The position numbers and the translations under genes are program-made. This document shows, in pieces, positions 17,392 through 25,650 of a stretch of 64,000 bases of DNA. This stretch comes from an uncultured Blautia sp. (GTDB lineage: Bacteria; Bacillota; Clostridia; Lachnospirales; Lachnospiraceae): contig UQSX01000002.1 in the NCBI GenBank assembly GCA_900543715.1, positions 40,427 to 104,426 of the forward strand, written 5' to 3'. Positions within the stretch are counted from its first letter, which is position 1. Every line of letters begins with the position of its first letter. Below the pieces are notes generated by a model, which saw only the letters and a program-made list of their open reading frames with translations, was not told where the DNA came from and searched no databases.

Positions 17392-17742
17392 ATGGAGAAG
17401 ATTAAGGATGAAAAGTTAAGAAAGATTTTACAGGAAATGGCGGAGCTTCTTAAACAAGTGTATGGGAACCGGCTGAAGGCGGTAATCTTATATGGTTCTG
17501 TTGCCAGAGGTACCCAGACGGAAGATTCCGATGTAGATATTATGGTGCTGGTAGACGGTACAGATGCACAACTGCGGGAATATGATGAAAGACTCAGCGA
17601 TGTGTCCACAGATCTGGCGCTGAAGTATATGATGGTGTTCTCCATCATTGATGTAAAATATCAGGAGTATCAGGACTGGAAGACAGTTTCACCATTTTAT
17701 AAGAACGTGGCTCAGGAAGGAGTTGTGCTTTATGCAGCATGA
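17392..17742 (+). CDS. MNT-type nucleotidyltransferase (minimal antitoxin of an MNT-HEPN pair)
   Basis: 116 residues with the polymerase-beta motif LYGSVARGTQTEDSDVDIMV: GSxARG plus the metal-binding SDxD. MNT proteins AMPylate a partner HEPN RNase and so neutralise it. GGGAGGT 8 nt upstream; a TATACT at 17326-17331 is a plausible -10. Its stop overlaps the start of the HEPN gene, which is cut to 24 codons here, so this antitoxin looks orphaned. Confidence 0.88.
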   Translation: MEKIKDEKLRKILQEMAELLKQVYGNRLKAVILYGSVARGTQTEDSDVDIMVLVDGTDAQLREYDERLSDVSTDLALKYMMVFSIIDVKYQEYQDWKTVSPFYKNVAQEGVVLYAA

Positions 17743-17806
17743 GAGAGAAATCTTGTGCAGATATCGGCTGGAACGGGCGAAAGAGGATTTACAGGAGGAA
17801 CTTTGA
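17732..17806 (+). pseudogene. Truncated HEPN-domain gene (24 codons left)
   Basis: It starts at an ATG overlapping the MNT stop and reads MQHEREILCRYRLERAKEDL before stopping. The pattern YRLERAKEDLQ is the first helix of HEPN toxin proteins, which are normally about 120-130 residues. Everything after helix 1, including the catalytic RxxxxH, is missing, and the ribosome site of the MATE gene (AGGAGG) now lies inside the remnant. This points to a deletion that joined the HEPN gene to the MATE gene. Confidence 0.65.
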
Positions 17807-17808
17807 AA

Positions 17809-19158
17809 ATGAAAGAAGACAGTAAAAACGACTTATTTGAGAAGGCGCCTATTCCCAAGGCCTATTTCACTTTTGCCCTGCCGGTAGTGTTCAGCATGGT
17901 GGTCTCCCTGGTCTATAATATGGTGGATACCTTTTTTATCGCCCAGACCGGAAATACAGATCTGGTGGCGGGAGTTTCTTTAAGCGCTCCTGTTTTTACA
18001 TTGATGATCGCTCTGGGAGATATTTTCGGACTGGGAGGAAGCTCGGTGATCTCCCGGCTTTTCGGCCAGAAGCTGGATAAAGACGGGAAGCGCCTCAGTG
18101 TGTTTTGCTTTTACGGCGCTATTGCCTGCGGAATCCTGGTGACTGTACTTCTTCTGCTATTTAGGGGGCCTGTACTTACCCTTTTAGGGGCGGACAGGGA
18201 TACCATGACCTATGCCTCCCAGTACTATACCTACATTGCCCTGGGTGCTCCCTTTATCATTGTGTCCTATACACCCCTGAACCTTCTGCGGACAGAGGGA
18301 TTTGCCACTGCTTCCATGGTGGGAAGTATCCTGGGGGCTGTGGTGAACATGATCCTGGATCCGGTCTTTATCTTTACCCTGGGGATGGGGGCTGCAGGTG
18401 CTGCTATTGCCACGGTGATCGGAAATATCTGTACAGATCTATTTTTCCTGTGGTTCCTTCTGAAGAAAAGCAGGCGGCTGTCTGTGGATCCCAGAGGATT
18501 TCATATCCAAAAGGGAGAACTGGGACAGATTTTTGCCATTGGGATTCCGGCTTCTGTTACAAATTTAATGCAGAGCCTGGGAATGGCCCTTACAAACCGT
18601 TTTCTCCTCCCCTATGGAAATGATGCTGTGGCGGCTATGGGGATCGTGATGAAGGTAAACCTTATCGCAGTGCTGGTACTGGTGGGACTGGCTTTTGGCG
18701 TCCAGCCTCTCATCGGATACAACTACGGGGCGAAAAACAGCAGACGTCTGAAAGACATTCTGAAATTCAGCTATGGAGTTGAATGCGGAACAGCAGCGGC
18801 TCTGGCTTTGCTTTTGTCTGCAGCGGCCTCGGCACTGATCCGGATTTTTATGAAGGATCCCGGAATCATTGAGCTGGGGGTTCCTATGCTCCGCTTCCAG
18901 CAGGCGGGAATGATCTTTATCGCCGTAGTGCTGGTGACTACAAGTACTTTTCAGTCTGCGGGAAAAGCTCTGGGAGCTTTCCTCCTGTCTGTGAGCAGAC
19001 AGGGCGTGATCTTCGCTATTGTGATCTTCCTGGCTTCAAAAACTTTTGGCTACAATGGCGTCCTGGCTTCTCAGGCAGTTTCAGATTGCCTCACTGCCAT
19101 CCTGGCGGCAGTCCTTCTGTTTCGGTGGATACGGGAAGAAAAGGGGAGCGTCTTTTAA
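17809..19158 (+). CDS. MATE family efflux transporter
   Basis: 449 residues and about 12 helices in two homologous halves. FTFALPVVFSMVVSLVYNMVDTFFIA at the N-terminus is the MATE hallmark, repeated in weaker form near residue 235 (IPASVTNLMQSLGMALTN). The start ATG lies 10 nt after AGGAGG. Probably a Na+- or H+-coupled drug exporter; the substrate cannot be read from sequence. It follows the MNT-HEPN remnant and probably uses that promoter. Confidence 0.88.
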   Translation: MKEDSKNDLFEKAPIPKAYFTFALPVVFSMVVSLVYNMVDTFFIAQTGNTDLVAGVSLSAPVFTLMIALGDIFGLGGSSVISRLFGQKLDKDGKRLSVFCFYGAIACGILVTVLLLLFRGPVLTLLGADRDTMTYASQYYTYIALGAPFIIVSYTPLNLLRTEGFATASMVGSILGAVVNMILDPVFIFTLGMGAAGAAIATVIGNICTDLFFLWFLLKKSRRLSVDPRGFHIQKGELGQIFAIGIPASVTNLMQSLGMALTNRFLLPYGNDAVAAMGIVMKVNLIAVLVLVGLAFGVQPLIGYNYGAKNSRRLKDILKFSYGVECGTAAALALLLSAAASALIRIFMKDPGIIELGVPMLRFQQAGMIFIAVVLVTTSTFQSAGKALGAFLLSVSRQGVIFAIVIFLASKTFGYNGVLASQAVSDCLTAILAAVLLFRWIREEKGSVF

Positions 19159-19174
19159 AAATAGAAAAGAGATA

Positions 19175-19203
19175 TAGCCATAGAAAAAAATATCTGTTAT
19201 ACT
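19175..19203 (+). promoter_or_regulatory. Promoter of the KaiC/PEP-synthase-like gene leader
   Basis: TAGCCA (4 of 6 matches) lies 17 bp upstream of TATACT (19198-19203). Transcription would begin near 19210, so the following hairpins would be in the leader of the downstream gene and not only the terminator of the MATE gene. Confidence 0.45.
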
Positions 19204-19224
19204 TATATTCAGAAAGTAAAATAT

Positions 19225-19299
19225 CCCGCTGAGAGCGGGAGTCAGGGATTCAGCAAAGGCGCTGACGGAGAGAGAACTCTGTCAGCGCCTTTCAATTTT
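19225..19299 (+). promoter_or_regulatory. Attenuator-like leader with a strong terminator hairpin
   Basis: CCCGCT/AGCGGG forms a first small hairpin. A very strong one follows: 19255-19270 pairs with 19277-19292 (GGCGCTGAC...GTCAGCGCC), then TTCAATTTTT. A GTCAG at 19241-19245 could instead pair with the CTGAC of the terminator's left arm, a possible antiterminator. The ribosome site AGGAGG comes 7 nt after the T-run. No known riboswitch class recognised. Confidence 0.5.
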
Positions 19300-19315
19300 T
19301 ATCAGGAGGTTATTT

Positions 19316-21886
19316 ATGGGAGCCTTTGACAGAGTTTTAAGCGGTATACCAGGTCTGGATGATCTGCTGGATTATATCCGTATGGGAGACAATGTAGTGT
19401 GGCAGGTGACAGATCTGGAGGAATTCCGGTATTTTATGGAGCCTTTTGTAGAGCAGGCCATTGGTGACAGGAGAAATCTGATCTATATGCGGTTTGCAGA
19501 CCATGAGCCCCTTCTTTCCCCCAGAGAAGGGCTGAAGATTTTTGAGTTTAATCCGGATAAAGGCTTTGAGGCCTTTACTGTGGATATTTACAACCGGATC
19601 ACTATAGAGGGGAAAGACGCTTTTTATGTGTTTGACAGTCTTTCTTCCCTTCAGTCTGTCTGGTATACGGACCTGATGATGGGGAACTTTTTCCGGGTGA
19701 CCTGCCCTTATCTGTTTAAGCTGGATACAGTAGCCTATTTTCCCCTTCTCAGAGGAAGGCATTCCTTTGACGCTGTGGCCAGGATCCGGGATACCACCCA
19801 GCTGCTTTTAGACGTCCATACAGGGGATAAGCTTTATGTCCATCCCTTAAAGGTGTGGAACCGGTATTCTGCCAAAATGTTCCTCCCTCATTCCTGCAGT
19901 ATGGATCTGGAAGATTTTAAGGCGGTAGACGGAGGCGTGGCTTTAAGCCGGTACTATCAGATCATGGAAGAGGAAGAGGCCCAGAAGCAGGACCAGAACT
20001 TTGACAGCCATGACCGGTTCTTTTCCATGGCGAAGCTGGAGTATCAGCAGGGAAGGTTCCGGGAAGAGACGGAAAATCAGATCCTGGAAAGCACCATGAC
20101 TAAGGATAAGCGGCTTCAGGAAATGCTGAAGAAATATTTTAAACCCAAAGATTATTTCAAACTCCGGGACCGGATGATCGGCAGCGGCGCTATTGGAGGA
20201 AAGGCCTGCGGCATGCTTCTGGCCAGGAAGATCGTGAATACCCTTCTGCCGGAATACCGGGCACACAGGGAGGCCCACGATTCCTATTACATTGGTTCAG
20301 ATGTGTTTTATACCTATATTGTATCCAATAACTGCTGGGAGACCAGGATCGCCCAGCGGACAGAAGAAGGCTATTTTGAGAAAGCCGGACAGCTTCAGAA
20401 AGCCCTGCTCTCCGGAGAGTTTCCTTCCAATATCAGGGAAAAATTTCGCTCGGTGCTGGAATATTTCGGACAGAGTCCCATTATCGTCCGTTCTTCCAGT
20501 TTCCTGGAAGACGGATTCGGCAATGCCTTTGCGGGAAAATATGAGTCTGTGTTCTGCGTAAATCAGGGAACACTGGAAGAGCGGCTGAAAGTCTTTGAGG
20601 ACGCAGTGCGGAGAGTTTACGCCAGTATTATGGACATATCCGCCTTGGAGTACAGGAAGCAGAGAGGCCTGGAACACCAGGACGAACAGATGGCTGTGCT
20701 GGTCCAGCGGGTTTCCGGCTCTCACTGGGGAGATTATTTCTTCCCTGCGGCGGCAGGAGTGGGATATAGTTACAGCGCCTATAAGTGGAGTAAAGACATG
20801 GATCAGAGCGCCGGAATGCTCCGGCTGGTGGCAGGCCTTGGGACCAGGGCCGTAGACCGGACGGAGAACGATTATCCAAGGCTGGTAAATCTGGACCGTC
20901 CCGCCGTATCCATGCAGACCAATATGGCGGATAAACACCGGTTTTCCCAGAAAAATGTGGATGTGCTGGACACCAGGGCAAATCATCTTCTCACAAAAAG
21001 CACAGATTCCCTTATGGAAATCCTGCCTCTCTGGTATAAACGGGCGGTGATGGAGAGAGACTATGAGGCAGAAGAGGCCCTGAACCGTATGGGACGGTGG
21101 CGCCAGGTGTGGTTTGTTACCTGCCAGAAGCTTTTGGAGAACCGGGAATTTACCGGACTTATGCAGAAGCTTTTGAAGACACTGGAACAGGTCTATGGAA
21201 ATCCGGTGGATATTGAATACACAGTAAATATAGATGAGGAGGGGGATTTTGTGGTGAACCTTCTTCAGTGCCGGCCTCTATTTACGGGAAGCAGAGGGGG
21301 AAAAGTGGAAATCCCCAGTCTTTCAGAGGGAAAGACATTTTTCCATCTGAAGGATTCCTCGGTAGGTAATTCCCTGAAAAAACAGATCCATGTGGTTATA
21401 CAGATCGAGCCGAAATTATATTATGAATATCCTTACGGAAAGAAGCACCAGGTGGCAGAAGCTGTAGGAAGGATTAACCGGTATTATAAGGGATCGGGGA
21501 AAAATCTTCTTCTCATGACTCCCGGCAGGGTAGGAACATCCTCTCCGGAGCTGGGGGTTCCGGTAACCTTTGCGGATATTTCCGCTGTCTCCGGGATCTG
21601 CGAGGTCTCGGACAGCCGGGCTGGCTATATGCCGGAACTGAGCTACGGAAGCCATATGTTCCAGGACATGGTGGAGGCGGAGATCTTTTACAGTGCCCTT
21701 TGGGAAGATAGGAGAAAGCTGGCTTATGATCCGGAACTCTTTGCAGAAGAGGAAAATCTTTTCCCACAGATCTGTCCGGATATGGAGGAACTTTTCCCCA
21801 TGTTCCGGGTTACCCAACCGGAAAACCTCTATTACTGGAACGATGTTATGTCCGGGGAGACTCTTTGCCAAATTGCCGAAAGTTAG
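19316..21886 (+). CDS. KaiC-like plus PEP/pyruvate-binding (PPDK_N-type) fusion protein
   Basis: 856 residues. Residues ~1-200 start with SGIPGLDDLLDYI, like the KaiC/RecA fold, but no Walker A (GxxxxGK[ST]) follows. Residues ~285-560 form the ATP-grasp domain of PEP synthase: GGKACGML and VRSSSFLEDGFGNAFAGKYES. The phosphohistidine swivel domain and the PEP-binding TIM barrel of PEP synthase are absent; instead there is a ~200-residue tail with MTPGRVGTSSPELG and YGSHMFQDMVE. It is therefore unlikely to make PEP. A phosphotransfer, regulatory or ATP-dependent ligase-like role is possible; function unknown. Confidence 0.8.
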   Translation: MGAFDRVLSGIPGLDDLLDYIRMGDNVVWQVTDLEEFRYFMEPFVEQAIGDRRNLIYMRFADHEPLLSPREGLKIFEFNPDKGFEAFTVDIYNRITIEGKDAFYVFDSLSSLQSVWYTDLMMGNFFRVTCPYLFKLDTVAYFPLLRGRHSFDAVARIRDTTQLLLDVHTGDKLYVHPLKVWNRYSAKMFLPHSCSMDLEDFKAVDGGVALSRYYQIMEEEEAQKQDQNFDSHDRFFSMAKLEYQQGRFREETENQILESTMTKDKRLQEMLKKYFKPKDYFKLRDRMIGSGAIGGKACGMLLARKIVNTLLPEYRAHREAHDSYYIGSDVFYTYIVSNNCWETRIAQRTEEGYFEKAGQLQKALLSGEFPSNIREKFRSVLEYFGQSPIIVRSSSFLEDGFGNAFAGKYESVFCVNQGTLEERLKVFEDAVRRVYASIMDISALEYRKQRGLEHQDEQMAVLVQRVSGSHWGDYFFPAAAGVGYSYSAYKWSKDMDQSAGMLRLVAGLGTRAVDRTENDYPRLVNLDRPAVSMQTNMADKHRFSQKNVDVLDTRANHLLTKSTDSLMEILPLWYKRAVMERDYEAEEALNRMGRWRQVWFVTCQKLLENREFTGLMQKLLKTLEQVYGNPVDIEYTVNIDEEGDFVVNLLQCRPLFTGSRGGKVEIPSLSEGKTFFHLKDSSVGNSLKKQIHVVIQIEPKLYYEYPYGKKHQVAEAVGRINRYYKGSGKNLLLMTPGRVGTSSPELGVPVTFADISAVSGICEVSDSRAGYMPELSYGSHMFQDMVEAEIFYSALWEDRRKLAYDPELFAEEENLFPQICPDMEELFPMFRVTQPENLYYWNDVMSGETLCQIAES

Positions 21887-21888
21887 GA

Positions 21889-21917
21889 TTGAAAAATAAT
21901 CAGATATCGTATATACT
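21889..21917 (+). promoter_or_regulatory. Promoter of the SEC-C gene
   Basis: TTGAAA (21889-21894), 17-bp spacer, TATACT (21912-21917), about 55 bp before the start codon. Confidence 0.65.
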
Positions 21918-21972
21918 GTACCTGTTAAATTAAAACAAGAGAAATATAAAAGATAAAAGGCAGGTAAGATAT

Positions 21973-22479
21973 ATGGCGTTATTACAGGAATGGAGAGACA
22001 AAGCGTACTCCCAGCAGGCAGACAGAGGCCAGCTGCAGAAATTCTGGACAGATTATTTTTTGATTGAAAAGGGAATTTATGAACAGCTTCTCAGCAATCC
22101 TGACGAAGTAGTAAGAGGTACTGTAAAAGAGCTTGCAGAAAAATATAACGTAGATGTTATGACAATGGTAGGCTTCCTGGACGGAATCAACGACAGTCTG
22201 AAAGTTCCCAATCCTATAGAGGAGATGGAAGAAGATACAGAAGTAAATCTGGGCTATGATCTGGAGACTCTGTACAAGAACATGGTAGACGCAAAGGCGG
22301 ACTGGCTGTACGAACTGCCACAGTGGAATAACATTTTCTCTGAAGAGAAGAGAAAAGAATTATACAAGGAGCAGAAGAAATCCGGAACTGTTGTAAAAGG
22401 ACCGAAGATTGGACGGAATGATCCATGTCCATGCGGAAGCGGCAAGAAATATAAACACTGCTGCGGCAGAAATAAATAA
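21973..22479 (+). CDS. SEC-C motif protein
   Basis: 168 residues. The C-terminus [19 protein letters not shown] is the SEC-C zinc-binding motif (CxCxnCC) found at the end of SecA and in many stand-alone proteins. The N-terminal ~125 residues are helical ([13 protein letters not shown]... [17 protein letters not shown]) and occur in Clostridia as a conserved family of unknown function. Binding to ribosomes or nascent chains is known for SEC-C in SecA; any such role here is inference. Confidence 0.85.
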   Translation: MALLQEWRDKAYSQQADRGQLQKFWTDYFLIEKGIYEQLLSNPDEVVRGTVKELAEKYNVDVMTMVGFLDGINDSLKVPNPIEEMEEDTEVNLGYDLETLYKNMVDAKADWLYELPQWNNIFSEEKRKELYKEQKKSGTVVKGPKIGRNDPCPCGSGKKYKHCCGRNK

Positions 22480-22531
22480 CAGACATCACGCTCTGCGTGC
22501 TGCCTGTTATCATGAATAAGTAAGAACAAAG

Positions 22532-22592
22532 GAGGAGTTGTCGTATTAGTCATATTCTCGATTCTGATTAATACGACAGCTCCTCTTTTTTC
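22532..22592 (+). terminator. Terminator formed by a deleted inverted-repeat element (copy C)
   Basis: GGAGTTGTCGTATTAGTC (22534) and GATTAATACGACAGCTCC (22566) form a ~20-bp stem extended by GAG/CTC, followed by TTTTTT. The 50-bp core has the same ends as the two 143/148-bp elements elsewhere in this window and looks like an internal-deletion derivative joined at TATT. It terminates the SEC-C gene. Confidence 0.8.
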
Positions 22593-22605
22593 GGAAAGGA
22601 GAGTT

Positions 22606-23376
22606 ATGCCGGAAATCATTTTCCTCTGGCTGGGCCTTCTGTGCCTGGGCTATTTTGTGGGAATTGCCAGGTACGCAGGCTGGACTTCCAAATTTTTCAT
22701 AGTCTGGGCGATTCTGGGAGGTGTTTTGCTGACAGTGGGGATCCTGATCCTGACAGACAGTATTCCCCAAAGGATTCAGCCCTTATGCTGGGGATTTGGC
22801 CTCCTCCTGCTGGTCTCTGTGCTGGTGGTGGTGGGAGTGATTGTCTCGGTCATGTTCCTAACCGTGGAGCCGGATCTGGACTACCTGGTGGTACTGGGGG
22901 CTCAGGTAAAAGGAACAAGGCCAAGCCTGTCCCTTCAGTACAGGATCGACAGTGCCTGTGAATATCTGAAGGAAAATCCCGGCACCCGGGCAGTACTTTC
23001 CGGGGGAAAGGGGCCGGACGAGGGAATTTCTGAGGCCAGGTGCATGTACGAGGAAATGCTCCGTCAGGGAGTAGACCGGGAACAGCTGATCCTGGAGGAT
23101 CGGTCTGCCAGCACCAGCCAGAATATTGCATTTACCCGAAATCTTCTGAGAGAAAAAACAGAAAGGGAAGAGGGCGCAGAAGGGATATTACGGCGCCTGA
23201 AGGTAGGAATTGTCACCAACGGCTTTCACCTGTACCGGAGCATGGCCATAGCCCGGAAGAAAACAGACTGGCAGGTCTATGGGATCGGGGCCAAAAGCAA
23301 TGCTTTTCTTCTGCCCAATTATCTCTTTCGAGAATTTTTCTGCGTGATAAAAGATAAACTGGTGGGAAATCTGTGA
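22606..23376 (+). CDS. YdcF/SanA family protein (DUF218)
   Basis: 256 residues. Four hydrophobic helices in the first ~90 residues precede the DUF218 domain: LDYLVVLGAQVKG, VLSGGKGPDEGISEA, DRSASTSQNIAFT and TNGFHLYRSM, the conserved blocks of the family. These proteins are linked to cell-envelope integrity (SanA) and bind S-adenosylmethionine in YdcF; the reaction is unknown. GGAAAGGAG lies 6 nt upstream. Converges with an AraC gene only 3 bp away. Confidence 0.85.
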   Translation: MPEIIFLWLGLLCLGYFVGIARYAGWTSKFFIVWAILGGVLLTVGILILTDSIPQRIQPLCWGFGLLLLVSVLVVVGVIVSVMFLTVEPDLDYLVVLGAQVKGTRPSLSLQYRIDSACEYLKENPGTRAVLSGGKGPDEGISEARCMYEEMLRQGVDREQLILEDRSASTSQNIAFTRNLLREKTEREEGAEGILRRLKVGIVTNGFHLYRSMAIARKKTDWQVYGIGAKSNAFLLPNYLFREFFCVIKDKLVGNL

Positions 23377-23379
23377 TTT

Positions 23380-24186
23380 TTAATTCAGCTTCCGAAACTG
23401 CAGGGGAGTAACTCCAGCGGTGCGTTTGAACATGGTAATAAAATGACTGACGCTGGAGAAACCAGTCAGCCGGGCAATATCCTGTATTTTTAAGTGCGGG
23501 TCTGTGATGAGCAGGCCCTTTGCTTTGTTTATCCGGAAAGAAGTCAGATACTCATAGGTTGAGCAGCCTAAAAAACGTTCAAAAAGCCGGGACAGATATT
23601 GAGGGGTGATATACACCAGATTGCTGAGCTCTTCCACAGTAAGTTCCAGACTATAGTGATTTTCTATTTCTTTCATTACCGGCTCTACATATCGCTTATA
23701 CAATTCCTCCTTTTCAAGATCATGGGTGTAGCCTCCTTCTACAAATTCCAGAAGAAGGTTATAGCAGCACACAGACAGAGCCTTTTCGTCTGTAGGAGGA
23801 TTTTGATATTGGAGGATCGCAGATTGGATAATATGGGCAATCCGTTCTCCCTGAGAGGTATCGGTGAAGACAAAGGGGCGTCCCCCAACCATTTTCGTAA
23901 TGCTGTCTTCTGCAGTACCGGTGAAGGTGGCAAAGCAGGTCTGCCAGATTCCTTCCAGTCCTTCATAGGAATGCTCCAAAAACGGAGAGAGCAGAACGCC
24001 TTCTCCCGGATTTAAAATATAAGATTTTCCCTGGATTTTAATCTGCCCCTTTCCAGTCTCTGTCTGAAGATAGTGAAAGAGCGGATATCCTTTCGGACGG
24101 CACATAGGGTCCTGAATCCACTGGTTTCCTATAGAATCAAAAGCAAAAGGCTGCCGCACCGGTGTGCTGCGGAAAAAAATCGACAT
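23380..24186 (-). CDS. AraC family transcriptional regulator
   Basis: 268 residues. An N-terminal cupin-like sensor (IKIQGKSYILNPGEGVLLSPF) is followed by the double helix-turn-helix LTVEELSNLVYITPQYLSRLFERFLGCSTYEYL and LKIQDIARLTGFSSVSHFITMFKR. Start chosen at the ATG behind AGGTGAT; longer readings lack a ribosome site. It is divergent from the cysteine synthase-like gene, but the domain type more often controls sugar genes; target unknown. Confidence 0.88.
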   Translation of the reverse strand: MSIFFRSTPVRQPFAFDSIGNQWIQDPMCRPKGYPLFHYLQTETGKGQIKIQGKSYILNPGEGVLLSPFLEHSYEGLEGIWQTCFATFTGTAEDSITKMVGGRPFVFTDTSQGERIAHIIQSAILQYQNPPTDEKALSVCCYNLLLEFVEGGYTHDLEKEELYKRYVEPVMKEIENHYSLELTVEELSNLVYITPQYLSRLFERFLGCSTYEYLTSFRINKAKGLLITDPHLKIQDIARLTGFSSVSHFITMFKRTAGVTPLQFRKLN

Positions 24187-24269
24187 AAGATCACCTGTTT
24201 CAAAATATGATATTTTTAAGTCTATCATAGGATATCTGCTTCTGTCACTGAAAATTTCGCAAAAATCAG

Positions 24270-24298
24270 TTGAGGCTCTTCCGGTATCGTAATATAAT
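24270..24298 (+). promoter_or_regulatory. Promoter of the cysteine synthase-like gene
   Basis: TTGAGG (24270-24275), 17 bp, TATAAT (24293-24298). The leader is only about 20 nt. Confidence 0.65.
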
Positions 24299-24326
24299 AA
24301 TTGAATGAAATGATTTTCGGAAAGGT

Positions 24327-25268
24327 ATGGAAATAACAGTGATTTATAATAATATTCTTGAGGCAATGGGAAACACGCCGCTGATTCGTCTGGAGCGAAT
24401 GACAGAGGCAGGAAGTGCGCAGATTCTTGTGAAATTTGAAGGACTTAATGTAGGCGGCTCTATTAAGACCAGAACTGCCTATAACATGATACGTGATGCA
24501 GAGGAAAAAGGACTTATTAATGAAGAAACGATTATTGTGGAACCTACCAGCGGCAATCAGGGAATCGGTCTGGCGCTGGTAGGGGCAGTCCGTGGGTATA
24601 AAACCAGGATTATCATGCCTGATTCTGTCAGTGAAGAGCGGAGAAAACTGATGAAGCATTATGGTGCGGAAGTAGTTCTGGTACACGATGCAGGCAATAT
24701 CGGAGAGTGTATTGAAGAATGTCTGAATACAGCTCTGAAAATGGCCGAGGAAGATCCGCGGGTTTTTGTGCCTCAGCAGTTTGAAAATCCTGCAAATCCT
24801 GCAGTGCACAGAGCCCAGACCGGAATCGAAATCCTGGAGCAGGCGGACTGTCCCATTGACGGCTTCTGTTCTGGAATCGGTACTGGCGGTACCATTACGG
24901 GAATCGGTGAAGTTCTTAAAGAGAAAAATCCTCATATAGAAATCTGGGCAGCAGAGCCAGAGCATGCGGCAATCCTTTCTGGGGGCTCCATTGGCACACA
25001 TCTCCAGATGGGGATCGGGGACGGTCTGATTCCGGCAATCCTGAATACGCAAATTTATGATAATATCTGTATCGTAACAGACGAGGAAGCTATCCAGACA
25101 TCCCGCGACCTGGCATCAAAGGAAGGAATTATGTGTGGAATCTCATCTGGAACCAACGTGGCGGCAGCTATGAAGCTGGCAAAAAAATTGGGTGAAGGAA
25201 AAACGGTAGTGACCATTCTTCCGGATACAGCAGAGAGATATTTCTCCACGCCTTTGTTTGAAGAATAG
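24327..25268 (+). CDS. Cysteine synthase/PLP-dependent beta-synthase family protein
   Basis: 313 residues, fold type II PLP enzyme. The PLP lysine lies in GGSIKTRTA, the substrate loop is PTSGNQGIGLA, and the phosphate-binding loop is GIGTGGTITG, followed by ISSGTNVAAA. These are the O-acetylserine sulfhydrylase signatures, but the usual SxKDR is SIKTR and the Thr of TSGNT is Gln, so a related amino-acid synthase is possible. GGAAAGG is very near the ATG; a GTG four codons on is an alternative start. Confidence 0.82.
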   Translation: MEITVIYNNILEAMGNTPLIRLERMTEAGSAQILVKFEGLNVGGSIKTRTAYNMIRDAEEKGLINEETIIVEPTSGNQGIGLALVGAVRGYKTRIIMPDSVSEERRKLMKHYGAEVVLVHDAGNIGECIEECLNTALKMAEEDPRVFVPQQFENPANPAVHRAQTGIEILEQADCPIDGFCSGIGTGGTITGIGEVLKEKNPHIEIWAAEPEHAAILSGGSIGTHLQMGIGDGLIPAILNTQIYDNICIVTDEEAIQTSRDLASKEGIMCGISSGTNVAAAMKLAKKLGEGKTVVTILPDTAERYFSTPLFEE

Positions 25269-25297
25269 AAACAGGCAGGGGACCGGCTAAAAAACAG

Positions 25298-25325
25298 TTG
25301 ACAAACCTCTGAGGTAAGATATAAT
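25298..25325 (+). promoter_or_regulatory. Promoter of the T-box-thrS unit
   Basis: TTGACA (25298-25303), 16-bp spacer, TATAAT (25320-25325): near-perfect sigma-A promoter just upstream of the T-box leader. Confidence 0.85.
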
Positions 25326-25329
25326 ATGG

Positions 25330-25585
25330 AACAAGAAAGTCAACACGTTGAAGAGAAGAGTAGGATGTGGAAGGTCCCAGAGAGGGAGGCATATGCTGGA
25401 AGTCTCCTGTCGCGGAAGCATTTGAAAACTACCTCGGAGTGGCCCTAATCCGGTCCGGTGATTCCGTTATCATCAAATGAAGTGGTTCCGGCAGAAATGC
25501 CGGTTCAATCAGGGTGGAACCGCGAGAATATATGCCTCGTCCCTTTTGCCGAAAGGCGGAGGGAACGGGGTTTTTCTTTTTGTAT
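25330..25585 (+). promoter_or_regulatory. T-box riboswitch, threonine type
   Basis: The T-box sequence AGGGTGGAACCGCG is at 25511-25524. Stem I has the AGTAGG element near 25360 and an ACC (Thr) codon at 25431-25433 in the expected specifier position; ACT just before it is an alternative. The terminator stem pairs CCTCGTCCCTTTTGCC with GGCGGAGGGAACGGGG, followed by TTTTTC. Uncharged tRNA-Thr would favour the antiterminator and expression of thrS. Confidence 0.93.
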
Positions 25586-25650
25586 AGAAATTTCGTTCCC
25601 CGGCAATAAAAAGGCAAGAAAATCAGAAAATTAACAGGAGGAATAGAATT

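Noticed and set aside
19316..21886. Annotation as PEP synthase (ppsA)
   Set aside because: The phosphohistidine and PEP-binding domains are missing; only the ATP-grasp part is shared.
23599..24015. 138-codon plus-strand frame
   Set aside because: Shadow of the AraC regulator; no start context.
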